24,441 nt of DNA from Branchiostoma floridae (Eukaryota > Chordata > Leptocardii > Amphioxiformes > Branchiostomatidae): positions 4,671,302 through 4,695,742 of the forward strand of contig NC_049983.1 in the NCBI RefSeq assembly GCF_000003815.2, given 5' to 3'. The notes beneath the pieces are model-generated. The model saw nothing but the letters and a program-made list of their open reading frames with translations, was not told where the DNA came from and did not search any database. Both the position numbers and the translations under genes were made by a program. Of the stretch, positions 8,993-18,955 are shown piece by piece. Numbering within the stretch: the stretch's first letter is position 1; each line of letters starts with the position of its first letter.

Positions 8993-9203
8993 TAGTTCAC
9001 CTTTATCCGCGAGGTAACCTATATCCGTTGCTTTTAAAAACAGGGTATTTAGGCACATCAAGCCGACGGGTGGTAGTTTTAAACTGCAATACACTGAAAA
9101 TATTGAAATTTCAAACCAACGTCAGTCGACGTGGTATCCCCAAATGCCGTTTTCAATTATAAAAGCAACGGATATAGGTTACCCAACGGATAAAAGTGAA
9201 CTA
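8993..9203. mobile_element. MITE of 211 bp with about 44-bp terminal inverted repeats and TA ends
   Basis: The left arm starts TAGTTCACCTTTATCCG and continues GGTAACCTATATCCGTTGC. The right arm read in reverse starts TAGTTCACTTTTATCCG and continues GGTAACCTATATCCGTTGC. About 40 of 44 bases match. The interior of about 125 bp is non-coding. The TA at both ends fits a Tc1/mariner-type TA target duplication. It has no transposase and so depends on one encoded elsewhere. Confidence 0.85.
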
Positions 9204-9442
9204 GCGTTACATGAATGAAGTCAAATTTGAAAGTAATAAAGGAAATATCTTCTGATCGTAATGATAACAACTGACACGTGGTTGGAATGCTTGTTAAAAT
9301 GCGATACAACTTGAGGAGGACTATATAGTTGCGTTCCAAAAACGATGTAGGCTGAATTTAATTGGACAAAAATCATAATAGTACGATCGTCAACCCCTTC
9401 ATTAATCATTTTCTTTCAATTTCTAAAGCGAAGTCTCATCAC
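9204..9442. other. Intergenic, nothing recognised
   Basis: AT-rich, no gene or repeat arm identified. Confidence 0.4.
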
Positions 9443-9592
9443 GCAGTTCAAGAAAAGCCGAAAGGAGGCCCAACTTACACAACAATCTCTGCCAAAAATC
9501 CACGACAATAGTAATTACGTAAACCTATAGCTAGAAAATGAAATATCAAGGCCTACCGACGTACCAAATATCAATACAATCCACCCAGGCCA
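9443..9592 (-). repeat. Interspersed repeat D, minus-strand copy (internally deleted)
   Basis: Its reverse complement contains TGTATTGATATTTGGTA and ends with GTAAGTTGGGCCTCCTTTCG then GCTTTTCTTGAACTGC. These match the two ends of the plus-strand copy at 10913-11131, which is about 70 bp longer in the middle. Confidence 0.6.
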
Positions 9593-9697
9593 ACTCAAGT
9601 TATGTTATACGTTCACACACAAAGTTAAAGATACATTCATTCACTACTGCAAATAACAAATTCTTGGCTAAAGTAAAGAAAAACATGACATGCAAAA

Positions 9698-10124
9698 TTG
9701 TTGTGCGACCATGGTAGTTCCTCAGCATTGGAGTTTTCTATATTTATAATTGAAAGCATACCTTCACTTATTGCCAATATCACTTGATGCTCTTTTGGAA
9801 TGCTGACTTTTGGCTAACTTTTTGGTGTAGATTCCTCGTCCTGTGCTTGCAGGTGGCGATACAAGTCTCACTGTGTCTTTTCGAATCTTTCTCTGACAAG
9901 CGTACCGCCACGATTGCTCTTTTTAACTTTTTTTGGCGACCGAAAATCATGACGCACATGTCTATTTTTATCTGAATAGATGAGATCATGGTATGATCCA
10001 AATATAGCTCAAGGCGCCCCACTCTTCTTGTGTCATCCAGGGTCGTCGACCCCTGTGGTAGTTACATATGCAAATTAACCGTCGCATTGTTACACATTCA
10101 GGGTTGTTTTATCAGTGATCTCTC
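9698..10124. repeat. Diverged direct repeat C, copy 2
   Basis: Partner of 7566-8048, same orientation, about 2.1 kb away. Octamer ATGCAAAT at 10068-10075 sits in the same conserved CATATGCAAATTAA context. No exon resembling the signal-peptide exon follows on the minus strand, so this is not simply a duplicated gene. Confidence 0.75.
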
Positions 10125-10912
10125 GAGGACCTGTTTACTGTGGCCATGTTCTTCACGTCCTGCGAGTGGTCACTATGTCTAGTTGTAAATAGATAAAACA
10201 CAATCATAATCATTTGATAGATACTATGTCGATTCACTTTATATAATATTCAACATAAGTGTAACAGTCATGATGGATAGATTACTGTACTTGTAGGATA
10301 AACCCAAACCATACGTGAAGCCAGTTACGTAAGAAGGTTCAGCCCATATTTAGACATCGATCATGTCACCAAACCATGTTAGGAAAGGAATCAAAATAAC
10401 AGTCAATAGTAGACTAGCTGATGAGAACAGTTATGCGTGGTGCAAGATTCAAACTCTCTCAGTTGCAGCCATGGGTTGAGGTCAGTAGACACACCTCTTG
10501 TAGCTCCACTGTAGTACTAGCAACCGTGTACATTATAGAATAGCCGTATCTCTCTAGCTAACCGTAATCATAACTAGACCATTGTGTAGACCTTGTATAG
10601 ACCGTTGTATAGCCTTGTGTTTATTTGTGTACATTGTGATTCAAGCACAGCAAAGACCGACACAACACGACACTGACGAGAGCAATCAAACGCGGCTTGG
10701 CGTCCTTCTAAATACAACAATGTATAACGTTATAGATAAGTATAGTATAGTCGCTAGTATATAGATAAAGAATCCTACCTCTAGACCTTATTACCTTTGC
10801 CAAGAAGGTTATATTTTGGGTAGCGTTTGTGTGTATGTGTATATGTATGTGTGGGGGGGGGGAGGGGGGGGGGGTCTGTAGAAGACCACCATAAGTTAAG
10901 AACGCCCGCATG
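10125..10912. other. Intergenic, with a G10-A-G11 tract
   Basis: A G-rich tract lies at 10853-10874 after a TGTGTATG stretch. Around 10430-10510 the minus strand has weak tRNA-like boxes. No gene is recognised. Confidence 0.4.
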
Positions 10913-11131
10913 GGTTGTATTGATATTTGGTATGTGGGTAGGTATTTATGAGACCTGGAAACGATTACACTTTTGGCGTCCTAGTTATGGTACTGCAGTG
11001 GAACTTCCGGTTGGATATCTCGAATTCTGTACATGCTGCGGCTATGATTTTTATGGTAGACAGCTAGATTTTGATGCCGAGAGTAAGTGGTATAGGTTTG
11101 GGCCCCCTAGCGGCTTGTTTCTGAACTGCAC
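10913..11131 (+). repeat. Interspersed repeat D, plus-strand copy
   Basis: Runs from TGTATTGATATTTGGTA to GGCCCCCTAGCGGCTTG and CTGAACTGC, matching the inverted copy at 9443-9592. The open frame over it (10827-11147) is repeat-derived. Confidence 0.6.
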
Positions 11132-11195
11132 AGCCGGTTTAGTGTAAAACTTTGAAACGGAATAACACAAGAAGGGGTGAACGGGTTGAACAAAT

Positions 11196-11345
11196 AAATG
11201 GAGGAATGAATGACTTTTATTGCTCCTGGAAATACTCAAGTTTTGTCGACATGAATCAAGGCAAGAGTACATTACACCGGCGATTTTGTAATCATGTTGG
11301 ACTATTAGGTTCCCCACATGGAAACACATGGCTTCCTTGGTATAT
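11196..11345 (-). repeat. Possible retroposon 3' end, minus strand
   Basis: GAATGAATGACTTTTATTGCTCC has the same layout as the LINE 3' end at 19591-19625 (GAATGAATGAAGACCTTTATT): an AATAAA followed by an ATTC-type tail on the minus strand. The rest is not recognised. Confidence 0.35.
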
Positions 11346-11360
11346 GGATTATACACACTT

Positions 11361-11817
11361 AGGCCATACCAATTTAATTGCTTGGTTCACGGATTCGCTC
11401 GCTCCTATTTTTTGGAAAATGAAAAAAAAAAAATTACCACTCAGCAAATTTTCACCATTAATCAAACCATTCACCAACTTTCTGGTGTAGCAAACTGGCC
11501 TTTATATTATAAGCTCCTTAAAATGTGGGTATTATTATTGCAGTTATAATTTTCATTCATGAAGAATGGGACAAACGTAAAAACTAGTTGACACTACTTT
11601 TGTAATTTTCAACGAACAGGTGCTGTTACTGTACAGTAATAGTGTTTTTGTACTAGCTTTTTTCAAGCTGAAAATGTTTTATTCTTTATGTTTTGGATTA
11701 GCCCTTATCTTTACCCCAACCATTTTATGATTTTTATTTTTATTTTTTTTTCGCCCTATCGCTCCATATTTTTCATGAAAAATCCGTGAACCAAGAAATT
11801 AAATTGGTGTGGCCTTA
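11361..11817. mobile_element. Inverted-repeat element of about 460 bp (MITE-like)
   Basis: The left arm has AGGCCATACCAATTTAATTG then CTTGGTTCACGGAT. The reversed right arm has AAGGCCACACCAATTTAATT then TCTTGGTTCACGGAT. The arms of about 35-45 bp lie about 390 bp apart. The ends read CTTAGGCC and GGCCTTAA; a TTAA target (piggyBac type) is possible but the left side is imperfect. The interior is AT-rich and non-coding. Confidence 0.7.
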
Positions 11818-12043
11818 ACGACAATTGTTACTGTGGCGACGTCCAATCTATAGAGAAACAACGCCAGAGAGGTGATTGAACTATAAAGCAAGATGAAAGA
11901 AATTCAAGAAACATTGAATTTGTCAAAACAACAGATTTGTTCGTTTATGAATGTAAACAATATTTCAAGACAATTCAATCTCTACAACTGTATAAGATTT
12001 GGAGATTACTTTGGGACGTTTTACGCAAGGCATTTTAAAAGAT

Positions 12044-12049
12044 TTTATT
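12044..12049 (-). other. Candidate poly(A) signal of the TMC gene
   Basis: AATAAA on the minus strand (plus TTTATT), about 220 bases past the TMC stop codon, a usual 3'UTR length. No other AATAAA lies between. Confidence 0.55.
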
Positions 12050-12265
12050 TCTAGAGTGACATATCATTCACCCTTCTTCAGCGTTAATAGAATGAACTGA
12101 CAGAACAAAAACATATTACTAGTACATCTAACTGGAAAAAAGTTTAACATATCCAAGTCACTAACTCGTAGGGATTGTTTGCAAATGTCACTTATAATGT
12201 ACGTAAAGCAGCTTTGTTCGCATTCAGGAAGGACGTCCGTGTGTGTATCTGAGAACCGGGTCTCA

Positions 12266-12788
12266 TCATCTCTCCCGAAACCTACTGACGAGATGTCTGT
12301 TTGCCGCCCTCTCCTTGTCTAGCTCAGTCAGGGCGAGCTTTCCCCTGGAAGTCTCTCGGGTCAGTCGGACTCTATAGTACGAGATCACAGCGGCCATGAT
12401 GAGTATGAGAGGAAGAGCTATGATCCCAGAGAACACCACCGCCAGCGCAGCCTGCAGCCAGGTACCGCCGAGCACCTCATCCCGGAGGCGATGGAAGGCG
12501 CCGATGGGTGGTTCCGTGCCGAACGGGCCGCAGTGCTTCCTCCCGGCAAGGTTGATGTAGTTCCCGTCGGAGACGAGAAAGGACACTGGGAGACAGAGAA
12601 CAATGAGGGCCGCCGCCAGCAGCCACATGTAGAACTGACTGTTGCCAGACTCCCTCCAGCGGCGCACAGGAGGCCTGCAGGTCTTGATGACGACGAAGTA
12701 CAGGGTGAAGAAGCTCAGTACGTTCGACATGACACCGAGCAGAGGTAGTACCGGGCACGCCAAAGTTCCCACCAGGATCAGTGCTTGT
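12266..12788 (-). CDS. Transmembrane channel-like (TMC) protein, C-terminal exon
   Basis: The minus strand has an acceptor TCATTCTTGCAG (AG at 12789-12790), then an open frame to TGA at 12266-12268, entering with the last base of a codon. It encodes 174 residues holding the end of the TMC domain. Helix 1 is about 3-34 (QALILVGTLACPVLPLLG). A CRPPVRRWRESGNS loop follows, matching the family's CRPP..WR. Helix 2 is about 51-73. Then comes RKHCGPFG (the family's CGPF), helix 3 about 116-142 (WLQAALAVVFSGII), and a charged, coiled-coil-like tail (RETSRGKLALTELDKERAAN). TMC proteins are ten-helix membrane proteins related to TMEM16; TMC1/2 form the hair-cell mechanotransduction channel. These motifs correspond to the last three helices. 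Paralogue is not assigned. The apparent ATG at 12805 is intronic. GC-rich relative to its surroundings. Confidence 0.9.
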
Positions 12789-13539
12789 CTGCAAGAATGA
12801 CACAAACGTTATGTAGTCTAACCTTTTATGTATTCAAAGAAAAGGCCTTTCGTTCTTGCCAGGAGAGTTTGGAGAAGAATTGATGTTACTAAATTTAGTA
12901 AAAGGAGATCGTCCCCGCGGACGGACTCTTCTGGCCATGTACATTCAGTACATTTTTGCCGAATTCTAGAATCCAATAAATATAACTTTCAATCATTGCA
13001 CAAATGGTTTTGATCCAGTGGCAACATCACATGCATATTGTTTTATACCTATCTGTATTTATAGTTGGCCATACAAAAGTCACTGTACTTTTCGTGTCAA
13101 TAAACTTCTTCAACATAAGGAATGGAATAGAACACTGTAATCAAAGTAAAAATAAAAGACTAAACAATAAATGAGAGCTTTGTCTTGTCTTATATTTTCC
13201 TATTGATCCATCTTCCAAGTTCCAACAAGTATTTTGCGACAGAACTGATAGACATTGGCGACATATTCGTAAATTTGCGCCATGCTGTTTTGCTTGTTTG
13301 TTTGTTTGTTTGTTTGTTAATCAGGCAAAAATTAATGCGCCGACACCTCGTTCGCCAACGCCGCCAGAGCTCCACCACCACTAGCTTTTGTTTACACAAT
13401 CTTTCGCTGACTGGGGTTAATGACCCCCTCCCCGAGAGTGGAGGCAATTTTGGGAACTGCCACCAGGAGCGCGATTTTTGCCAAGCTACACCACCACTGG
13501 GTTTTGGGGACGGAACCTCCCAATGACCATGTGGTAGCT
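12789..13539 (-). other. TMC intron (start); TTTG microsatellite
   Basis: No upstream TMC exon is visible. A (TTTG)n run lies at about 13293-13317. The LINE fragment begins somewhere after this, its 5' edge unclear. Confidence 0.4.
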
Positions 13540-13820
13540 GAAAAGGTCAAAATTTTACCTTCATTATTGCTCTGTAATGCAAGATCTTTAGTTAATAAGA
13601 TGGACGATTTATCTGACACCATGGCTAGGCACAACATAGACATCGGTATCATAACCGAGACTTGGTTCACGTCGAATCAACCCAATGAATGTACCCATAT
13701 AGATGGCTATACTCTGTTTTCCAAATGTTGTCTAGATGCCGTGGCGGTGGAGTAGCAATCTATGTGAAAGAGCCCATTCCCACTGAAACTATTGACTTTA
13801 TTGATACCTCTAAAAATTAG
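13540..13820 (+). pseudogene. LINE endonuclease fragment (dead)
   Basis: The plus strand encodes LLCNARSLVNKMDDLSDTMA and DIGIITETWFTSNQPNE, the N-terminal part of an apurinic-type endonuclease of CR1/jockey-like LINEs (NARSL and the catalytic TETW). The frame breaks near 13735. The next frame continues CRGGGVAIYVKEPIPTE, the following GGGVAIYV motif, to TAG at 13818. No reverse transcriptase follows, so it is 3'-truncated as well as frameshifted. It is a different family from the LINE at 19.6-23.1 kb, whose equivalent motifs are LLETW and SSGGIIFFYK. Confidence 0.75.
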
Positions 13821-14551
13821 ATCTTTGCCTGCACACTTCCAGCGGCAGGATGTTGTGCCCTCTAGAAAGGCGCTGAACCTCACTCTAAACACTCAAATTT
13901 TAATACTGAATGATAAACTTAATTTGAAATAACACCACGATACTTTACAATACACATAGGCGAAACCGTCTTTCGTCGCCCTGTGACCTGTTTTTATACA
14001 GCTAAAAATGTAGCAGTCTGTGACTATTGTGTGTTTTATTTTCTTTCTTTTTTTTTGGGGGGGGGGGGGCGAGGGAGGGGGTCATCGCCCTGCGACTGAC
14101 AGATTTGGTTAGACAACTCACATCACAGCCAACAAAACTAAGGGTCACTGCTCGTATTGTTTCTGGGTCTGCTCAGATCCTAGGTAGTATTTTCGGGTTC
14201 ATTGAAAATGGGTCACTGATCATGAAACAGCTGACCAGAAATGTTAGTTTGGTCGAATGTTACAGTTTCCCTATAATGTATGTCATTGAAACACCGTCAA
14301 CTTTGTTACAAGTACTGAAAGTGAAAGATTGTGAAAATGCCTTTGTCCCGTCGGGTGTGACCAGAAGTTGTTTTTGTTTTTATGAAAAGACTAAAAAAAT
14401 TTACTGTCAATCCATCGGAAATGTGTCACGAAAGGTTACAAACTCATGAATATTGGTTAAGATGGCGTAAGGAAACACACAGGCCCTTTGGCACTACATC
14501 CTGCAATGAAATACCAAACATTTTTTTGCCAGTGCATAGACAAAAGTTAAG
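13821..14551. other. Probable TMC intron, poly-G tract
   Basis: T10 followed by G13 at about 14047-14069, then CGAGGGAGGGGG. The 140-residue open frame at 14027-14449 has no recognisable motif and starts within low-complexity sequence, so I do not call it a gene. Confidence 0.4.
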
Positions 14552-14941
14552 TAACTGACATAATGTATGCCCCGAAGCTACAGGGTAATTCACAATCTAC
14601 GGCAGTACAGCCAACGTGGTGCAAAATTTTAACTTTGAATCAAAGGAGATCAGTATTAAGTCATGAGTCACAGCTGATAGCACCTCCGTTGATTAAAGTG
14701 ACCGACATGTCCAGTTACTGCACCGTTCTAACACGGATATATCAGTCACGGCACAGGCTGGTATTAAAATCACCAATAGAAGGACACTCGCTTCCCATGG
14801 TGGCGCCAGGATCGGCCTGTAATTAGGCATGACTAATAATTTTACGTGATGAAAGAAAGTCGATTATCTAAGGTTCCTTTTGTTACAAAGGTGTCATTGC
14901 CCCAAGGCTGCATGAGGGTGGCTCGGAGTTTCATGTCAGTT
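14552..14941 (+). mobile_element. MITE A, copy 1 (about 390 bp)
   Basis: Starts TAACTGACATAATG and ends TTTCATGTCAGTT, giving terminal inverted repeats AACTGACAT. It is about 92% identical by eye to the inverted copy at 18049-18447 across its length, and similarity stops at these termini in both copies. No coding capacity. The target duplication is unclear. Confidence 0.75.
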
Positions 14942-15976
14942 CTATTCTTAAGGGAACACCACCAGTGCATTAGAGTGTGTAGAAACGAACTACTTCAAGT
15001 AATAAAAAAAACTTTTTAGTTAACATCTATGCTTGAAATCTGAGTTGTGCTGATCATTTCTGGCTGAGGCTACTTTTTAAGAAAATGTTTGTTTTTGGAT
15101 CCGTCTACATTTCACTGAAGCTTCGAATATAGTTTAAAGTTGTACATAACTATAGACCATGTTGATTGAATAATATGGATGACATCCATCCGTTCATTCA
15201 TTTTCATTCATTTCTAGAAGAAGTCCGCGACAATACTGTAAATCATACAAAGCAGCTATCAATGAGCACACATAGGGTAGTTTCTGTCAGATTTTGACTG
15301 TTAATACCATGTTATTATGTTCAAAATAAAGATGGCGGCGGATGCACGTGGGTCGGTCAATAGGCAGTCTACCGTAATATGGGAGGAAATTACGTTGTAG
15401 GAAACTCCGAAATTAGTTTTTACGGTACTTTAAATTTGTGTTATGATTATAAAGTGAACAAATGCTGAAACATATATAGCCTCATACCTTTTTAACAAAG
15501 ATCTATGCACCTCATACCTTTTTAAGAAAGATCTGTGTGAGTGTGTGTTTTTTTCCAACAAATTGCTATACATTCACCCGTGGGTTAAAGTACGCTATCC
15601 GAATGTACGGGCATCACCGCAGGTATCGAATTCGAAAGGTACACCGTACAGTAATTTTAGTGGATGGGACGTACAGATACGACGGTCAAGAACACAACTT
15701 TTTTTGCGTGAGTGTGCGTGTTGTATTTTACATTAAACACCCCGCTTACTTACTAAGTCCTTGCGTGCATGTGCTTGCTATTTGCCATTAAACACAACGG
15801 AAACCATTTATACTATGCATCAGGCATGTTGTGAGTCGATACTCTAACCGACCACCTGTCAAAATCGACCGCATTGCCCTGTCCCTTTGGTAGTCGTCCT
15901 GGGCAGCTTTGACTGTACTTGCCAGCCAAGTTGTAGGCACTCCACTTGCAAACATTCAGCTCAGATCATCAACAGT
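14942..15976. other. Probable intron, nothing recognised
   Basis: Contains two near-copies of CTCATACCTTTTTAA at about 15480 and 15512. Overlapping short open frames at 15537-15791 lack family features. Confidence 0.35.
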
Positions 15977-16472
15977 GACCAATTTCCAACGGACGGAAAG
16001 AAAACATTTGTTGTCTTTTGAAAACCAATGAATGTGTACTATTTTTGGTTTCTCTTAGTCTGAAGCCCAGAAACATAACTCGAAAGCACAGATGTTCGTA
16101 CATAAACAACATTGAAAAACTTCCCATTGCTGTAACTGGCAAGCATAATTACATTGATTGATGATTGGGGTATGCAATTAGGATTCTGTTTATTGTTCAG
16201 GCAAACAGAGGTGTCATTTTCTTATTTTTTTCTCTCATAGTGTTTTACCCCCAGGAAGACATATACCCGAAGGGCCCACCGCAATTATACAGCAGAGCAA
16301 TTATGGACAAAGCTTAAGATGGTTATCGCAGTTGTCTGTTCACGATAGATAAATCTATGGCTGGGTTTACACATGCGTTCATGAAAATTATTATAGACTC
16401 TTAAATTGAGTACAGTATGGGAAGTAAGCTATATATCACACAGATAATGTAAAATGATGAGTGAGTGAGTGA

Positions 16473-16478
<6 letters not shown>
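15977..16478 (+). repeat. Repeat B, copy 1, ending in the GTGA array
   Basis: Matches the reverse complement of 18956-19583 in ordered blocks: GAAAACATTTGTTGTCTTTTG, TTTCTCTTAGTCTG, GATTGGGGTATGCAATTA, AAGCTTAAGATGGTTA, GTACAGTATGGGAA, then (GTGA)n. By eye, identity is clearly lower than for MITE A. Its GTGA end suggests a retroposon-like element with a simple-repeat terminus. Confidence 0.7.
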
Positions 16479-16541
<63 letters not shown>

Positions 16542-17212
16542 TGAGTGGGTGTGTGGGTTGCTTGATTGATTGAGTGAGTGAGTGAGTTGAGTGAGTGATT
16601 GAGTGAGTGAGTGAGTGAGTGAGTGAGTATGTTAGTGGGCAAGTGAGTGAGTGAGTGAGTGTGTGATTGAGTGAGTCAGTAAGTGATTAAGTGAGTGAGT
16701 GAGTGAGCGAGTGACTATATAAGTGGGTGAGTGAGTGAGTGAGTGAGTTGAGAGAGTGAGTGAGTGAGTGATTGAGTGAGTGAGTGAGTGAGTGAGTGAG
16801 TGAGTGAGTGAGTGAGTATGTTAGTGGGCAAGTGAGTGAGTGAGTGAGTGTGTGATTGAGTGAGTCAGTAAGTGATTAAGTGAGTGAGTGACTGTATTAG
16901 TGGGTGAGTGAGTGAGTGAGTGAGTTGAGTGAGTGATTGAGTGAGTGATTGAGTGAGTGAGTGAGTGAGTGAGTATGTTAGTGGGCAAGTGAGTGAGTGA
17001 GTGAGTGTGTGATTGAGTGAGTAAGTACGTGATTAAGTGAGTGAGTGAGTGAGTGAGTGAGTGAGTGAGTGAGTGAGTGAGTGAGTGAGTGAGTGAGTGA
17101 GTATGTTAGTGAGCAAGTGAGTGAGTGTGTGATTGAGTGAGTCAGTAAGTGATTAAGTGAGTGAGTGAGTGAGTGAGCGAGTGACTGTATTAGTGGGTGA
17201 GTGAGTGAATGT
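16458..17212. repeat. Higher-order GTGA satellite of about 755 bp
   Basis: Mainly GTGA/GAGT tetramers, with a GT run (about 16478-16524) and a GA run (about 16525-16540) near the left. Non-tetramer markers recur in fixed order: TATGTTAGTGGGCAAG at about 16628, 16817, 16974 and (variant) 17102; then GATTGAGTGAGTCAGTAAG; then GAGTGACTGTATTAGTGGG. The period between markers is 189, 157 and 128 bp, so a larger unit is duplicating as well as the tetramer. Confidence 0.9.
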
Positions 17213-17220
17213 AGTTCCTC

Positions 17221-17580
17221 TCACACACGGAAGTTTTTTAGAGGAACTACCGGAAAGTGCATATTCTGAAACTCCTTCAAATTGCAGCTGTAAACACTTC
17301 TGCCCCTGGTCCGTATGCTGTTNNNNNNNNNNNNNNNNNNNNNNNNNNNNNNNNNNNNNNNNNNNNNNNNNNNNNNNNNNNNNNNNNNNNNNNNNNNNNN
17401 NNNNNNNNNNNNNNNNNNNNNNTGCTGTTCGCACTTTCTTATCTCAAACAACACACCGTCTCTTCTCCTGATCAGCACCTCAAGGTGATGCAACTTTCCA
17501 TTGACTTCAAGGAGCTCATCGCAGCAGCTCAACTCGGAGTTATTTTCCACCTGCCTTGGCAATGCTGGTACTGAGATCAT
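17221..17580 (-). other. Possible coding exon across a spurious gap (uncertain)
   Basis: Flanks of the 100-N gap (17323-17422) share TGCTGTT. If they overlap, the minus strand reads through in one frame: CCDELLEVNGKLHHLEV, then DGVLFEIRKCEQ, across the join into HTDQGQKCLQLQFEGVSEY and SGSSSKKLPCVRG. The composition is protein-like and free of stops over about 110 residues, entering the GTGA array only afterwards. A possible acceptor is GCCAAGGCAG. No family is recognised; it could be an exon or a transposon remnant. Confidence 0.3.
17323..17422. other. Assembly gap (100 N, conventional size)
   Basis: Exactly 100 N, the usual placeholder for unknown length. The bases on either side overlap by seven (TGCTGTT). 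Confidence 0.99.
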
Positions 17581-18048
17581 ACCAGCACGTTCTCATGTAT
17601 TCTCTGAATGGTTGTATTGAAACATGAGCAACTGATCGTCAACTATGAACTCAGGAGCCAGGATGTACGTTGTTAGCTCTGGTAAATGTTTTTTATCACT
17701 GGCTCCCATTAGACAACCAATGACAGCACCTGTTTGTCACCAGGGTTGTGACACTTCACAATATGTAAGAAAAGTTGTGTTCATTTGCTAGTCTTCGGGA
17801 TATCAAAAGTTGTGACTCTAATGTTAGCATTTCTGGTTGACGTTATTACTGTGTTTGTCTTTACTTCTTTATTTCCGAACGCGAATCGGGTCGGGATTTG
17901 TCTGGATTGAGACCCAGTAGGTAATCAACAAGTACAATTGAATAGAAAAAGTTTTTTCTACGTTAAGTAGGAATGATATCTGCTCACCCCCTAGTGTGCT
18001 TATGTTGTTTTCAAACGAAAAGCATTTTGCAACTCATCAGCTGACTCA
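17581..18048. other. Probable intron, nothing recognised
   Basis: No gene or repeat arm found between the gap region and MITE A copy 2. Confidence 0.35.
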
Positions 18049-18447
18049 AACTGACATGGCCCCAAACCCTGGGCCCCTCCTCATGCGGCCTTGGGGCAAT
18101 GCCGACACCTTTGTAACAAAGGGAACCTTAGATAATTGATCTCCTTTCATCACGTAAAATTATTAGTCATGCCTGATTACAGGCCGATCCTGGTGCCACC
18201 ATAGGAAGCGAGTGTCCTTCTATCGGTGATTTTAATACCAGCCTGTGCCGTGACTGATATATCCGTGTTAGAACGGCGCAATAACTGGACATGTCGGTCA
18301 CTTTAATCAACGGAGGTGCCATCAGCTGTGACTCATGACCTCATATTAGTCTCCTTTGATTCAAATTTAAACTTTTGCACCACGTTGGCTGTACTGTCGT
18401 AGATTATGAATTACCCTGTAGCTTTGGGCCATACATTATGTCAGTTA
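18049..18447 (-). mobile_element. MITE A, copy 2 (inverted)
   Basis: Inverted relative to 14552-14941, with the same AACTGACAT termini. It has small insertions near its inner end (around GGGGCCCAGGGTTTGGGG on the minus strand), making it 399 bp. Confidence 0.75.
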
Positions 18448-18955
18448 GCAATAAGCCTAATCCATCCCTATGTGTTATCGTTTAGGTGCGGTAACACAAT
18501 TATTACTTTCCCAGTAATACATGTAATCCTAAGGGGAATTGGATGAAACAAATGTATCAGTATCTCCACAATTAAAAAATTCAAGCCATACAAACTTACT
18601 CTCAAATGATAGTCTGTCCACGACTGAGTGTTTTTTTTGGGGGGGGGCACTGTATAACATTACTTCGTGGACAGAATAAGCGTGTAAAACAGGATATTTG
18701 CAATACTAACGGGACTCCGCACAAGCAGACTTGGTAGTAGGGTCCTATAGTTGGCACATGGTACAAGCGCCCTTTCAGCGAGTGCCCGAGCTGCTTTCCT
18801 CTTTAATGTCGTTCTTCTCCTGTGTATGTATGCAGCTATCATGCATGCAAAAATGTTTTTAAAAATCTGTCACAGATACATGTATCACCACCATCTTGAA
18901 ATATGAAAGGCAATAGAGGATAGAGAGATAGCTCACACACCCAATACCTTCCCAT
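18448..18955. other. Probable intron with T8G9 tract
   Basis: T8 then G9 at 18631-18647. No gene recognised. Confidence 0.35.

Noticed and set aside
10430-10515. tRNA-like boxes on minus strand
   Set aside because: B box is poor (GAGTTTGAATCTT) and the A box does not fit; too degenerate to call a SINE.
12418-12803. Other long frames over the TMC exon on both strands
   Set aside because: GC-rich shadow frames; only the 12266-12788 minus frame shows TMC motifs and membrane helices.
14027-14449. 140-codon plus-strand frame
   Set aside because: Begins in a poly-T/poly-G tract and shows no domain, splice or homology signal I can recognise.
16436-16642. Minus-strand THSLTHSL-type protein
   Set aside because: Translation of the GTGA/GT satellite, not a gene.
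14552-18447. One large transposon with 0.4-kb inverted ends (A to A')
   Set aside because: Each A copy has its own AACTGACAT termini, so two separate MITE insertions explain the pair; no transposase lies between.
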